Positions 47,314 through 56,871 are shown, counted from the first letter of the stretch. The stretch: 64,000 bases of DNA from Rhodococcus pyridinivorans (GCF_900105195.1 NZ_FNRX01000002.1:4588001-4652000), one strand, 5' to 3'. Numbers and translations are program-made. The notes: a model not told the origin generated them from the letters alone.

Positions 47314-48375
47314 TCACGCAGGTCGGGTGTCGAGGTCGAGGTCGAGGTCGGCGACAGCGGCCTTGGCGGTGCGGCCGACGCCGAGGAGGGTGGCCGAACC
47401 GGGTCCGGTCCAGTCGCCGTAGCCGAGCAGGTGCAGGCGCGGTTCCTTGAGTGCGCGGGTGCCGGCGACCGGCACCGTGCCGGTGTGATCGCGCAGCCGC
47501 AACGGGCGCAGGTGTGCGAGGGCGGGCCGAAATCCCGTCGCCCACACCACGACATCAGCCCGCTGGTGACGCTCACCCCAGGCGATGCCGTCGACGGTGA
47601 GCCGATCGAACATCGGCAGCGCGGTCAAGACGCCGCGCTCACGGGCGGCAAGCACCTCCGGGACCATCACGATGTCCCCCAGGGCGGCGATGCCGCCGGG
47701 ATCAGTCCGTCCGGCAGCCAGGGCCACTGCACGGCGGGAGGCGAGCTCGAACAAGGCCCGGCCGTCGACGCCATCCGGCAGGAACCGCGGGGGCCGGTTG
47801 GTGACCCAGATGGTTCTCGCGGTGGTGGAGATCTCGGCGACGAGTTGAGCCGCGGAGTTGCCACCCCCGACCACTACGACGTCCGAGCCGGTGAACTCGG
47901 CCGCGCTACGGTAGTCGACGGTGTGCAACTGCCGCCCGGTGAACACATTTATGCCCGGATAGCTCGGCAGAAACGGTCGCTGCCAGGTACCGGTGGCGCT
48001 GATCACCCGCCGCGCCCGCCACTGCCCGCGGTCGGTGTCGACCAGCAGATCAGGGCCGTCGCGGCGTACCGCCTGCACCCGCACCGGCCGCTCGATCGGC
48101 AGGCCGTAGCGGGTTTCGTAGGCGGTGAGATAGTCGACGACATGCCGTGCCGGCGGGAATCCGTCCGGCCAGCGGGGCATCGGCCACCCGGGCAGGGACG
48201 CGAATTCCGCCGGGGAGAACAGATGCAGCGAGGACCACATGTGCGGCCACGCCCCACCCGGCCGTTCCTGGTCGTCGAGGATCACGAAGCGGTGCCCCGC
48301 CCGGCGCAGATAGTAGCCGGCAGCCAGACCCGCCTGCCCACCGCCGATCACCACGACATCGACGTTCGTCGTCAT
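47314..48375 (-). CDS. arsO: ArsO-like flavin-binding monooxygenase
   Basis: 353 residues. FAD motif VVVIGGGQAGLAAGYYLRRAG at the N-terminus, flavin-monooxygenase-like LHLFSPAEFASLPGWPMP, and NADPH-binding VVVVGGGNSAAQLVAE near residue 170. Position between two arsC genes fits ArsO, a frequent ars-operon protein whose reaction is not established. It lies 13 bp from its neighbour on each side. Confidence 0.85.
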   Translation of the reverse strand: MTTNVDVVVIGGGQAGLAAGYYLRRAGHRFVILDDQERPGGAWPHMWSSLHLFSPAEFASLPGWPMPRWPDGFPPARHVVDYLTAYETRYGLPIERPVRVQAVRRDGPDLLVDTDRGQWRARRVISATGTWQRPFLPSYPGINVFTGRQLHTVDYRSAAEFTGSDVVVVGGGNSAAQLVAEISTTARTIWVTNRPPRFLPDGVDGRALFELASRRAVALAAGRTDPGGIAALGDIVMVPEVLAARERGVLTALPMFDRLTVDGIAWGERHQRADVVVWATGFRPALAHLRPLRLRDHTGTVPVAGTRALKEPRLHLLGYGDWTGPGSATLLGVGRTAKAAVADLDLDLDTRPA

Positions 48376-48389
48376 CGGAGAGCCTCGCG

Positions 48390-48803
48390 TCAGCGCGGGG
48401 TGGGCGGGGCGGTCAGCTCGGCGATGAGGGCTTCGACCTTGGCGCGGATCTCATCGCGGATCGGACGCACCGCCTCGAGGCCCTGCCCAGCCGGGTCGTC
48501 GAGCACCCAGTCGCGGTAGGACTTGCCGGGAAAGACCGGGCAGGTGTCCCCGCAGCCCATCGTGATCACCACATCCGATGCCTGCACCGCCTCGGTGGTG
48601 AGGATCTTCGGGTTCTCGGTCGAGATGTCGATGCCGACCTCGGCCATCGCCGCGACCGCGGCCGGGTTCACCTGCTCGGCCGGGGCGCTGCCGGCCGAAC
48701 GCACCTCGATCCGGTCCCCGGCCAGAGCGGTGAGGAACCCGGCGGCCATCTGCGAGCGGCCGGCGTTGTGGACACAGACGAACAACACACTCGGTGTGCT
48801 CAC
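48390..48803 (-). CDS. arsC: Arsenate reductase, thioredoxin-linked type
   Basis: 137 residues. P-loop CVHNAGRSQ and the redox pair in MGCGDTCPVFPG give the three catalytic cysteines of thioredoxin-coupled ArsC. It reduces arsenate to arsenite for Acr3 export. GTG 48803 starts 3 bp after acr3. The first residues MSTPSVLFVCV are identical to the other arsC, but the active sites differ in type. Confidence 0.9.
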   Translation of the reverse strand: MSTPSVLFVCVHNAGRSQMAAGFLTALAGDRIEVRSAGSAPAEQVNPAAVAAMAEVGIDISTENPKILTTEAVQASDVVITMGCGDTCPVFPGKSYRDWVLDDPAGQGLEAVRPIRDEIRAKVEALIAELTAPPTPR

Positions 48804-48806
48804 GGA

Positions 48807-49904
48807 TCAGACCTTTCGTGGCGCCGGCACCTGCGCCGACTCGTGACGGGTGAAGCGCTTCCGTAGGGCGAGGGAGACGTAGACCAGGGCGACCAGGACG
48901 GGAACCTCGATGAGCGGTCCGACCACCCCGGCCAGGGCCTGCCCGGAGGTCACGCCGAAGGTGCCGATCGCCACGGCGATGGCGAGCTCGAAGTTGTTAC
49001 CCGCCGCGGTGAACGCGAGGGTGGTGGTGCGTTCGTAGCCGAGGCCGATCGCGGCGCCGAACAGGTATCCGCCGACCCACATGATCGCGAAGTACGCCAG
49101 CAGCGGCAGCGCGATCCTCACCACGTCCAGCGGGCGGGAGGTGATCTGCTCGCCCTGCAAGGCGAACAGGATCACGATGGTGAACAGCAACCCGTACAGG
49201 GCCCACGGTCCGATCTTCGGCAGGAAGGTGTCCTCGTACCAGGTGCGGCCCTTGGCCTTCTCGCCGAAGTGTCGGGTGAGGAACCCTGCGACCAGGGGAA
49301 TGCCGAGGAAGATCAGCACCGATTTGGCGATCTGCCATGGCGATACGTCCAGGGCGGCCTGTTCGAGGCCGAGCCAGCCGGGGAGCACCGACAGGTAGAA
49401 CCAGCCGAGCACGGCGAACATGATCACCTGGAACACCGAGTTGATCGCCACCAGCACCGCCGCGGCTTCCCGGTCGCCGCAGGCGAGGTCGTTCCAGATG
49501 ATGACCATGGCGATGCAGCGCGCGAGGCCGACGATGATCAGGCCGGTGCGGTATTCGGGCAGATCCGGCAGCATCAGCCAGGCGAGTGCGAACATCAGTG
49601 CGGGTCCGAGGATCCAGTTGAGGATCAGCGACGAGACCAGCAGTTTGCGGTCGCCGGTGACGGTGTCGAGGCGGTCGTAGCGCACCTTCGCCAGCACCGG
49701 GTACATCATGATCAGCAGACCGAGGGCGATCGGCAGGGAGATGCCGTCGATCTCGATGAAACTCAACGCTTCACCCAGTCCGGGGATCAGGCGGCCGAGC
49801 AACAGACCCACCACGATGGCGGCGCCGATCCACACGGCCAGATACCGGTCGAGGGTTGACATCTTCCCGACGACAGCCGGGTGTTCGGTGTTCGTCGCGG
49901 TCAT
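48807..49904 (-). CDS. acr3: Acr3 arsenite efflux permease
   Basis: 365 residues, ten predicted membrane segments. Family signatures include LILNWILGPALMFALAW, GLARCIAMVIIWNDLACGD with the conserved Cys, and FTAAGNNFELAIAVAIG. It exports arsenite using the proton gradient. The start overlaps the arsR2 stop by 4 bp. Confidence 0.95.
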   Translation of the reverse strand: MTATNTEHPAVVGKMSTLDRYLAVWIGAAIVVGLLLGRLIPGLGEALSFIEIDGISLPIALGLLIMMYPVLAKVRYDRLDTVTGDRKLLVSSLILNWILGPALMFALAWLMLPDLPEYRTGLIIVGLARCIAMVIIWNDLACGDREAAAVLVAINSVFQVIMFAVLGWFYLSVLPGWLGLEQAALDVSPWQIAKSVLIFLGIPLVAGFLTRHFGEKAKGRTWYEDTFLPKIGPWALYGLLFTIVILFALQGEQITSRPLDVVRIALPLLAYFAIMWVGGYLFGAAIGLGYERTTTLAFTAAGNNFELAIAVAIGTFGVTSGQALAGVVGPLIEVPVLVALVYVSLALRKRFTRHESAQVPAPRKV

Positions 49905-50299
49905 CGGGCCGACTCCACGGCATCGCTGGCCGGGGCACAGCCCGAACCCGGCAACACCCCTACCTCGGCGGAGAGCACGGCCGACAACTGCGCCAGGGCT
50001 GACGGGATCACCCGGTAGTACACCCAGGTGCCACGGCGTTCGCAGTCGAGCAGGCCGGCCTCGCGCAGCACCTTGAGGTGATGCGAGATGGTCGGCTGGG
50101 ACAGGTCGAAGGCCGGGCTGATGTCGCAGACACAGCTTTCGCCGCCCTCATGGCTGGCGATCAGGCTGAGCAGCCGTAGGCGTACCGGGTCTCCGATCGC
50201 CTTGAACATCCGGGCCAGGTCTGCGGCCCAGTCCTCCGTCAGAGGTTCCCGTACCAGTGGTGCGCAGCAGAGGTCACCACTATCAGTTTGAATCGACAC
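49901..50299 (-). CDS. arsR: ArsR-family repressor heading the main ars operon (second copy)
   Basis: 132 residues. Winged helix QPTISHHLKVLREAGLL with As(III) ligands in ESCVCDI and an N-terminal DLCCAP. GTG 50299 is just downstream of a TCAATATTGA palindrome. It controls arsR-acr3-arsC-arsO-arsC by autorepression, inferred from order. Confidence 0.9.
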   Translation of the reverse strand: MSIQTDSGDLCCAPLVREPLTEDWAADLARMFKAIGDPVRLRLLSLIASHEGGESCVCDISPAFDLSQPTISHHLKVLREAGLLDCERRGTWVYYRVIPSALAQLSAVLSAEVGVLPGSGCAPASDAVESAR

Positions 50300-50302
50300 C
50301 CA

Positions 50303-50312
50303 TCAATATTGA
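50303..50312. promoter_or_regulatory. ArsR2 operator candidate
   Basis: TCAATATTGA, a 10-bp perfect palindrome three bases upstream of the arsR2 start, unlike the GACATATGTC sites of the first arsR. Confidence 0.5.
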
Positions 50313-50411
50313 CACTGATCGAATCAGCCGGCAAATCGTCTTGCCACATCCGGTCAGGGCAGAACCTCCTCCCACAGAACCTGACGGTTCACATTCCTAG
50401 GATCACCGCCC

Positions 50412-50623
50412 ATGACAACCAGTACCCAGTTCACGCTTTCTCGTGAACGGCTCCTCGAGCTCATCGACGAACTGTGGAACGGATGGAATCGGTTCTTGAA
50501 CCGAGACCCCAATCGTTGTGCCGACCGCGGGATACCGAACATCCACTGACCACAGCCGTGGTCATGGCCTATGAAACAGCGATCACCGCGCATTGGCTCG
50601 CCGAGGTGGGAGATTCGCGGTGA
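50412..50623 (+). pseudogene. Small frameshifted open frame at the island edge
   Basis: ATG 50412 opens 45 codons (MTTSTQFTLSRERLLELIDE...) ending at TGA 50547. Overlapping in another frame, coding resumes as PLTTAVVMAYETAITAHWLA to 50623. Together they suggest one helical protein of about 70 residues broken by a -1 shift. Family not recognised. Confidence 0.4.
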
Positions 50624-50644
50624 TCTCCGTCAGTCCCCCGTACA

Positions 50645-51014
50645 ACGAGTCCGGTGGCGGCGGCACGGCGTGTCCCGTCGTAGCCCGGTCGACAGATCGC
50701 ATCTGGTCGGTCCTCGCGACCGTCGACGAGTCGACGCCCGAGGATCTTTCGTTCGCGGAAGCTGACCGGACGGCTCGCGACCTACCTGCAGGGCTGTGGT
50801 GACGTGCTCGTGCGTGCGAACAGCTGGGATCCTCAGGTACTGCACCGTTTCAGGGACGACGCGCAGGTCCGTGCTCATTCCGGACCGATCGACGCGGCGC
50901 CCACCGAAACGGCGCCAAGCCCACCGAGCTCGCCCCGGTCGCCGCCGCGTGGCGGACGACCCGCGACCCCGAGCGTTTCGCACCTCTACCCGCAAACCCC
51001 GGCCGGAGCGCACG

Positions 51015-51018
<4 letters not shown>
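50645..51018 (+). pseudogene. LLM F420-dependent oxidoreductase, 3' remnant
   Basis: Pieces of the C-terminal third of the gene at 45201 are readable: RIWSVLATVDESTPEDL in one frame, then LTGRLATYLQGCGDVLVRAN and SWDPQVLHRFRDD in the next after a 1-nt shift near 50755. TELAPVAAAWRTTRDPERFA follows back in the first frame after a deletion of about 40 codons near 50914. It ends at TGA 51016-51018, overlapping the next ghost gene. It is non-functional. Confidence 0.75.
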
Positions 51019-51962
<944 letters not shown>

Positions 51963-51963
51963 A

Positions 51964-53031
51964 CTACCGGACGAGCACCGGGCAACGCTCGGTGCAGCGG
52001 TCGGCGCCCACCTGGTCGGCGGGTGCCGCCGCATCCCGGAAGATCGCGTTTCCTCCCGTCGTGCGCGAGAGCGCGTCGGCGGCGAGGATCACCGCTGCGC
52101 TGGTCCAGGAACTGACCTCCACCGGCCAGCGCTTGCCGTCGGCGTAGACCAGACCGGTCCAGTACGAACCGTCCGGGTCGCGCAGATGCTGCATGGCCGC
52201 GAACAATTCGCGGGCACGCCCGGCGTGGCCGAGTGCGTCGAGCGCCAGGACCAGTTCGCACGTCTCGGCTCCGGTGACCCACGGACGATGGTCGACGCAC
52301 CGGATCCCGAGACCGTCGACGACGAAATCCGACCAGCGTTCGCGGATCCGTTCGTGCGCATCGGTGCCGCGCACCGCTCCCCCGAGGATCGGGTAGTACC
52401 AGTCCATCGAGTACTCGGGCTTGGGCGTGAACGCCTCGGGATGCCGACGCAGAGCGTGGCCGAGACGGATCAGCGCGACCTCCCATTCGGGTTGCGCCTC
52501 ACCGATCAGATCGGCGATCCGCAGACCGCACCACAGACTCTGGTGGATACTCGAACAGCCTGTGAGCAGCGCTTCGTCGAACATCCCGCCGTCGCCTCGC
52601 GCCCAGGAGATCTGGCCGCCCGGCAACTGCATGTCGACCACGAGGTCGAGCGCTGCCCGCACCGTCGGCCACATGTGCTCGACGAACCCGCGATCACCCG
52701 TCACGAGATGGTGGTGCCATACGCCAACGGCGATGTAGGCCGTGAAATTGCTGTCGGTGTCGTGGTTCTCGACGATGTCGCCCCGGAACTGGATGGGCCA
52801 CGACCCGTCGGCGCGCTGCGTCCGCCGCGACCACTCGAAGGCGGCGTCCGACTCTTCGCGTAAACCGATGACGGTCAACGCCATCGCGGATTCGATGTGA
52901 TCCCACGGGTCGATGTGCCCACCGGGGAACCACGGGACGGCGCCCGAGGGCTCCTGCATCCGCGCGATGGCCCGGCCCGTCGCCAGGCTCTGTTCCGGCG
53001 ACAGCACACCCGGCACCGACGGCACCGTCAC
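51964..53031 (-). CDS. Prenyltransferase/squalene-cyclase-repeat protein
   Basis: 355 residues with an alpha-alpha barrel repeat pattern: AIARMQEPSGAVPWFPGGH, RRTQRADGSWPIQF, MQLPGGQISWARGDGGMF and DPDGSYWTGLV. The DxDD-type acid of cyclases is not seen, so it is probably a glycosidase-like or carrier protein rather than a terpene cyclase. It starts at GTG 53031, 10 bp after the methyltransferase stop. Confidence 0.75.
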   Translation of the reverse strand: MTVPSVPGVLSPEQSLATGRAIARMQEPSGAVPWFPGGHIDPWDHIESAMALTVIGLREESDAAFEWSRRTQRADGSWPIQFRGDIVENHDTDSNFTAYIAVGVWHHHLVTGDRGFVEHMWPTVRAALDLVVDMQLPGGQISWARGDGGMFDEALLTGCSSIHQSLWCGLRIADLIGEAQPEWEVALIRLGHALRRHPEAFTPKPEYSMDWYYPILGGAVRGTDAHERIRERWSDFVVDGLGIRCVDHRPWVTGAETCELVLALDALGHAGRARELFAAMQHLRDPDGSYWTGLVYADGKRWPVEVSSWTSAAVILAADALSRTTGGNAIFRDAAAPADQVGADRCTERCPVLVR

Positions 53032-53041
53032 GCGCGCGGAT

Positions 53042-53773
53042 TCACCGCGCCGCACCGGCGTTTCCCGGCTTCTCGAGGTAGAACACGACACTCTTCCCGA
53101 TGACGGGATCGAGGATCTTCTCGGCCGTGCGAGTGATCCACGGGGCCTTCATAAGATCCCAGACCAGCAGCCGGTGGTACGCCTTCGTCAGCGGATTGTC
53201 GTCGTTGTCGACGCCGACGGCGCACTTGAGCCACCAGTACGGTGCGTGCAGTGCGTGGGCGTGGTCGGTGCCCGAGACCGTCAGACCGGCTGAGGCGAGT
53301 TTCGCGGCGAGTTCGTCGGCCTTGTAGATGCGGATGTGCCCGCCCTCCACCTCGTGGTAGGCATCCGACAGTGCCCAGCAGATCTTTTCCGGCAGCCAGC
53401 GCGGCACGGTCACGGCCGCGACACCACCGGGTTTGAGGACCCGGACGAGTTCGGCGATGGCCCGCTCGTCCTCCGGCACGTGCTCGAGCACCTCGGAGAT
53501 GAGCACGAGATCGAAGGTCGCGTCGTCGTACGGCAGCGCGAGCGCGTCGCCGACCTCGGCCCGGGCCAGCGCACCCTCGGGGACCTCGCCTTCGAGTTCC
53601 ATCGCGACGAACATGTCCGCGACGGCCTTCATGTCGTCGGCGTTCTGGTCGAAGGCGACGACATCCGCGCCGCGGCGGTACAGCTCGAAGGAGTGGCGCC
53701 CCGCGCCGGCCCCGATGTCGAGAGCGCGTATCCCCGGTACGACGCCCAGGCGGTCGAAGTCGACGGTCAGCAT
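53042..53773 (-). CDS. Class I SAM-dependent methyltransferase
   Basis: 243 residues, UbiE/Coq5-like: RALDIGAGAGRHSFELYRRG as motif I, ALPYDDATFDLVLISEVLEH, and VLKPGGVAAVTVP. ATG 53773 overlaps the glycosyltransferase end by 7 bp. Middle gene of a GT4/methyltransferase/prenyltransferase-like operon. Confidence 0.87.
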   Translation of the reverse strand: MLTVDFDRLGVVPGIRALDIGAGAGRHSFELYRRGADVVAFDQNADDMKAVADMFVAMELEGEVPEGALARAEVGDALALPYDDATFDLVLISEVLEHVPEDERAIAELVRVLKPGGVAAVTVPRWLPEKICWALSDAYHEVEGGHIRIYKADELAAKLASAGLTVSGTDHAHALHAPYWWLKCAVGVDNDDNPLTKAYHRLLVWDLMKAPWITRTAEKILDPVIGKSVVFYLEKPGNAGAAR

Positions 53774-55005
53774 CCGTTCTTCCCCTCTCGATGCGCGGCG
53801 ATCGCCTTGTCGTAGATCGCGGCGGTCTGCGCGGCCACGGCCGCCCAGCTGTAGCGTTCGAGCACACGCTCGCGGCCCTTCGTGCCGAGACGCCGACGCT
53901 CGGCCGGGTCGTCGAACAGGCCCGCGAGCCCTGCTGCAAGCTGTTCGGCGTCGCCCGGAGGCACCAGCCGACCGGCGCCCCCGACGACCTCGGGGATGGC
54001 CCCGGCGCGGCTCGCGACGAGCGGTGTTCCGCACGACATCGCCTCGATGGCCGGCAGCGAGAATCCCTCGTACAGCGACGGCACCGCCGCGATCTCGGCG
54101 GAGGCGAGCAGGTCGGCGAGTTCGGTGTCGTCGATCCCGGAGACGGTGCGCACGACGTCGCCGATCGCGAGTTCGTCGATGAGCTTCTCGGTGGCGCCGC
54201 CCGGGGCGAGTTTCGAGACGAGGACCAGTTCGATCTCGCGTTCGGTGCGCAGCTTCGCGACCGCCTCGAGCAGGGTGGGAACACCCTTGAGCGGGGCGTC
54301 GGCGCTCGCGACGCAGACGATCCGACCGGGAACTCGCTCGTCCTTCCGCGGCGCGAACACCTCCGTGTTCACGCCGAGCGGGATCGTGTGGATGCGTTCG
54401 GATTCGATCCCGAAGGCGGTGCGGATGTCGTCGGCCGAGTTCTCCGACACCGTGAGCAGCGTGGGAATCTGCTGGGCCACCTTCTCCTGCATGCGCAGGA
54501 ATCCGTACCAGCGCCGGAGCGTGACCTTACGGCTGAGGGTGGTCGCGGAGGCGAGATCGAGTTCGCGGTCGCGGGTGATCGGATGGTGGATCGTCGCGAC
54601 GAGAGGAAGGTCCTCGGCGATGCGCAGCAAGCCGGACGCGAGCGACTGGTTGTCGTGCACGACGTCGAAGTCGCCGAGGCGGTCGCGCAGCAGTCGTGCG
54701 GCGCGCAGACCGAAGGTGCGTGGTTCGGGGAAACCGGCGGTCCACATGGTGGCGACCTCGAGGACGTCGATCCAGTCGCGGTACTCACCCAGCTTCGGGG
54801 TGCGGAACGGATCGTCGTCGCGGTAGAGATCGAGACTGGGCACCTTCGTGAGCGTCACGCCGGGGTCGAGCTCGGGGTACGGCTGCCCGGAGAACACCTC
54901 GACGGTGTGCCCCTGGGCGACGAGTTCGCGACTGAGATGGCGGACGTAGACCCCCTGACCCCCACAATGCGGCTTGCTCCGGTACGACAACAGAGCTACG
55001 CGCAC
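53767..55005 (-). CDS. Glycosyltransferase family 4
   Basis: 412 residues, GT-B fold. N-terminal SKPHCGGQGVYVRHLSREL acceptor loop and C-terminal SLYEGFSLPAIEAMSCGTP with the EX7E motif for nucleotide-sugar binding, then VASRAGAIPEVVG. GTG 55005 follows GAGGTGGA. First gene of the operon; the sugar and acceptor are unknown. Confidence 0.9.
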   Translation of the reverse strand: MRVALLSYRSKPHCGGQGVYVRHLSRELVAQGHTVEVFSGQPYPELDPGVTLTKVPSLDLYRDDDPFRTPKLGEYRDWIDVLEVATMWTAGFPEPRTFGLRAARLLRDRLGDFDVVHDNQSLASGLLRIAEDLPLVATIHHPITRDRELDLASATTLSRKVTLRRWYGFLRMQEKVAQQIPTLLTVSENSADDIRTAFGIESERIHTIPLGVNTEVFAPRKDERVPGRIVCVASADAPLKGVPTLLEAVAKLRTEREIELVLVSKLAPGGATEKLIDELAIGDVVRTVSGIDDTELADLLASAEIAAVPSLYEGFSLPAIEAMSCGTPLVASRAGAIPEVVGGAGRLVPPGDAEQLAAGLAGLFDDPAERRRLGTKGRERVLERYSWAAVAAQTAAIYDKAIAAHREGKNGC

Positions 55006-55185
55006 ATTCCACCTCGGGGTTCGCTCGGAGGGCCAGGTCACTCGGACAGATGTCCACTAGTTGTGTAGGGCACACACTAGAACATGTTTTGTGTCCTCAC
55101 GATAGCGAGCCGGACCGCACCCGGTGCGGATCGGCGATACGAGTGGGACCACGACGCAGACACCGGACCGCGAACAGGTGACGAC

Positions 55186-55224
55186 GGCGAAGCCCCGGCA
55201 TCGATGTGATGCCGGGGCTTCGCC
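55186..55224 (-). terminator. Terminator of the tRNA operon
   Basis: GGCGAAGCCCCGGCAT and its complement form a perfect 16-bp stem with a 7-nt loop, six bases downstream of the last tRNA-Asp in the minus direction. Confidence 0.75.
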
Positions 55225-55229
55225 TGGAG

Positions 55230-55303
55230 CGACCCTGACGGGACTCGAACCCGCGACCTCCGCCGTGACAGGGCGGCGCGCTAACCAACTGCGCCACAGG
55301 GCC
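55230..55303 (-). tRNA. tRNA-Asp (GTC), second copy
   Basis: 74-nt cloverleaf: acceptor GGCCCTG/CAGGGTC with one G-U, anticodon loop CTGTCAC giving GTC, T-loop TTCGAGT, discriminator G. No encoded CCA. Sequence identical to 55505-55578. Confidence 0.97.
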
Positions 55304-55391
55304 ATGAGGAACCGGAGTTCCCACAGCTCGACCCACCGCAACCGGTGGGTCGAAGATATGAAATTGATGGTTGTTCGCCGGACAACCGTGG

Positions 55392-55465
55392 TGGCCAGGG
55401 CCGGGATCGAACCGGCGACCTTCCGCTTTTCAGGCGGACGCTCGTACCAACTGAGCTACCTGGCC
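55392..55465 (-). tRNA. tRNA-Phe (GAA)
   Basis: 74-nt cloverleaf: acceptor GGCCAGG/CCTGGCC, anticodon loop CTGAAAA giving GAA, T-arm GCCGG-TTCGATC-CCGGC, discriminator A. CCA is encoded at 55389-55391. Confidence 0.97.
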
Positions 55466-55504
55466 GGACGGCACCCGAACCGAATGCCGATCGAAACTCT
55501 GGAG

Positions 55505-55578
55505 CGACCCTGACGGGACTCGAACCCGCGACCTCCGCCGTGACAGGGCGGCGCGCTAACCAACTGCGCCACAGGGCC
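55505..55578 (-). tRNA. tRNA-Asp (GTC), first copy
   Basis: Identical to 55230-55303 over the full gene and a few bases on each side (TGGAG before, CAT after). Lies between tRNA-Glu and tRNA-Phe in transcription order. Confidence 0.97.
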
Positions 55579-55632
55579 ATATATATTCACTTCTCACACC
55601 AAGATACTGCACACTTCGACGAGGTCGAAGCG

Positions 55633-55705
55633 TACCCCCTACGGGATTCGAACCCGCGCTACCGCCTTGAAAGGGCGGCGTCCTAGGCCGCTAGACGAAG
55701 GGGGC
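55633..55705 (-). tRNA. tRNA-Glu (TTC)
   Basis: 73-nt cloverleaf: acceptor GCCCCCT/AGGGGGT with a terminal G-U, anticodon loop CTTTCAA giving TTC, T-loop TTCGAAT, discriminator A. First gene of the tRNA operon. Confidence 0.97.
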
Positions 55706-55805
55706 CCGATCGGATTTCTCCGAACCGCACCCTCAACGGGTTTGGCGTTCCGTTGGGAGCTTGGACAGCTTATGCCACGGCATTCGCGAATCACAAATCA
55801 GCAGG

Positions 55806-56465
55806 TCAAGTGGCTGATTCGTCGTTGTTGGGCCTGCTCGGCCAGCCCTTCTCCCGCCACTGCGCGAGCCACTGCTCCGATGCCATCGCCTCGAGCGGCA
55901 CCTCCACGCAGGCCTCGAAACGGGCGCGGACGTCGGTCTCCGGCGACGTGAGGTCGGCGAGATAGCGTTGACCGGCGAGTGACGACGCGATGGCCTCGAC
56001 GAAACGCTGGAGGTCGACATCGGGCCGGAACAGGCCCTTCTCCTGCGCTTCGCGCGCCAGCTGGTAGCCGGCCCGCCCCCACAGGACGCTGCCGCGCAGC
56101 CTGACCTCCTCCGCGAACTCGGGTTCGGTGACCAGACGGAACTCCGCGGCGATGACCACGTCGTCGTGCAGAGCCGCACCGAGATCACCGACGAGACCGT
56201 GCAGCCGCTCGAAGGGGTCGAGATCGGGGACGTCCATCCACCTGCCGACGATGGCACGGTAGTGCTCGAGTCCTTCGTCGAGCACCGCCCGGGCCAGATC
56301 CTCCTTGGACGCGAAGTGAAAGTACATCGCACCCTTGGTGGCGTTCGACTGCTCGAGGATGGCGTTGATCGATGCTGCGGCGAAACCTCGCCGCGCGAAT
56401 TCGGTGGCTGCCGATCGGACGATCGCAGCCCGCGTACGACGCGCACGCTCCTGTTGACGAGGCAT
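55806..56465 (-). CDS. TetR regulator, gamma-butyrolactone-receptor (ScbR/ArpA) type
   Basis: 219 residues. The N-terminus QQERARRTRAAIVRSAATEF, helix-turn-helix SINAILEQSNATKGAMYFHFASKE and LARAVLDEGLEHY follow the ScbR/ArpA family, which senses butyrolactone signals. No AfsA-type synthase or MmfL-like gene is adjacent. ATG 56465. The gene lies upstream of the tRNA operon on the same strand. Confidence 0.82.
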   Translation of the reverse strand: MPRQQERARRTRAAIVRSAATEFARRGFAAASINAILEQSNATKGAMYFHFASKEDLARAVLDEGLEHYRAIVGRWMDVPDLDPFERLHGLVGDLGAALHDDVVIAAEFRLVTEPEFAEEVRLRGSVLWGRAGYQLAREAQEKGLFRPDVDLQRFVEAIASSLAGQRYLADLTSPETDVRARFEACVEVPLEAMASEQWLAQWREKGWPSRPNNDESAT

Positions 56466-56798
56466 GGGGAAATTCGGCCTTCCACGTTCCTGTGTTCCCC
56501 CACGAGACAACTCTAGTCTGCCCCCTCACAACCCCGGTTCCAGGCCGTGTTCCACCGGGTGAAATGTGAAACTCCACCCCCGACACCCGGGTTTCCACAG
56601 AACACACCGAGTGGTACGCTTTGTCCGGCTCGGGTGCGGAGCAGGGGGTGGGCACCCGAGCCTCTTTCCATTCGTCACGGGTGGCGTCCGCACCGCCGGA
56701 TGTCCGATATCATCGATCGCGCAGCGTGGCTCACCCTGTGATGTGGTCACCGGACCATGCGGTCTGATCACTGCGGTGTGGTTACACTGTGCGCCCAT
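56466..56798. other. 333-bp intergenic region
   Basis: Lies between the ScbR-like gene and tRNA-Lys. It contains the hairpin at 56627-56662 and a -10-like TACACT near 56782 that probably belongs to tRNA-Lys. I see no credible gene and no clear butyrolactone-receptor site. Confidence 0.6.
56627..56662 (+). terminator. Terminator-like hairpin in the ScbR/tRNA-Lys gap
   Basis: GGCTCGGGTGC and GCACCCGAGCC, a perfect 11-bp stem with a 14-nt loop, followed by TCTTTCC. A TTTCCA-N17-TACGCT promoter-like pair lies just upstream, so any transcript would be little more than the hairpin. Confidence 0.4.
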
Positions 56799-56871
56799 GC
56801 CCCTATAGCTCAGTTGGTAGAGCTACGGACTTTTAATCCGCAGGTCGTAGGTTCGAGCCCTACTGGGGGCA
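56799..56871 (+). tRNA. tRNA-Lys (TTT)
   Basis: 73-nt cloverleaf: acceptor GCCCCTA/TGGGGGC with one G-U pair, anticodon loop CTTTTAA giving TTT, T-loop TTCGAGC, discriminator A. CCA is not encoded. Confidence 0.97.

Larger units (their letters stand above)
45791..50640. other. Arsenic-resistance island inserted in an LLM gene
   Basis: A block of seven ars genes plus a small frameshifted frame separates the two halves of one gene. No transposase, integrase, clear terminal repeat or target duplication is visible, so the mechanism is unknown. The boundaries are the limits of LLM homology, accurate to perhaps 20 bp on the left and less on the right. Confidence 0.7.

Noticed and set aside
50354..50593. 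79-residue minus-strand frame at the island edge
   Set aside because: No ribosome site and no recognisable domain; it overlaps the more protein-like plus-strand fragments.
55044..55055. GGACA-GA-TGTCC near the glycosyltransferase start as another TetR operator
   Set aside because: Only the 5-bp arms match; the flanking bases differ from the 19-bp operators, so chance is likely.
56627..56662. Small regulatory RNA before tRNA-Lys
   Set aside because: The promoter-like pair would start the transcript at the hairpin itself, leaving no body; kept only as a terminator-like site.
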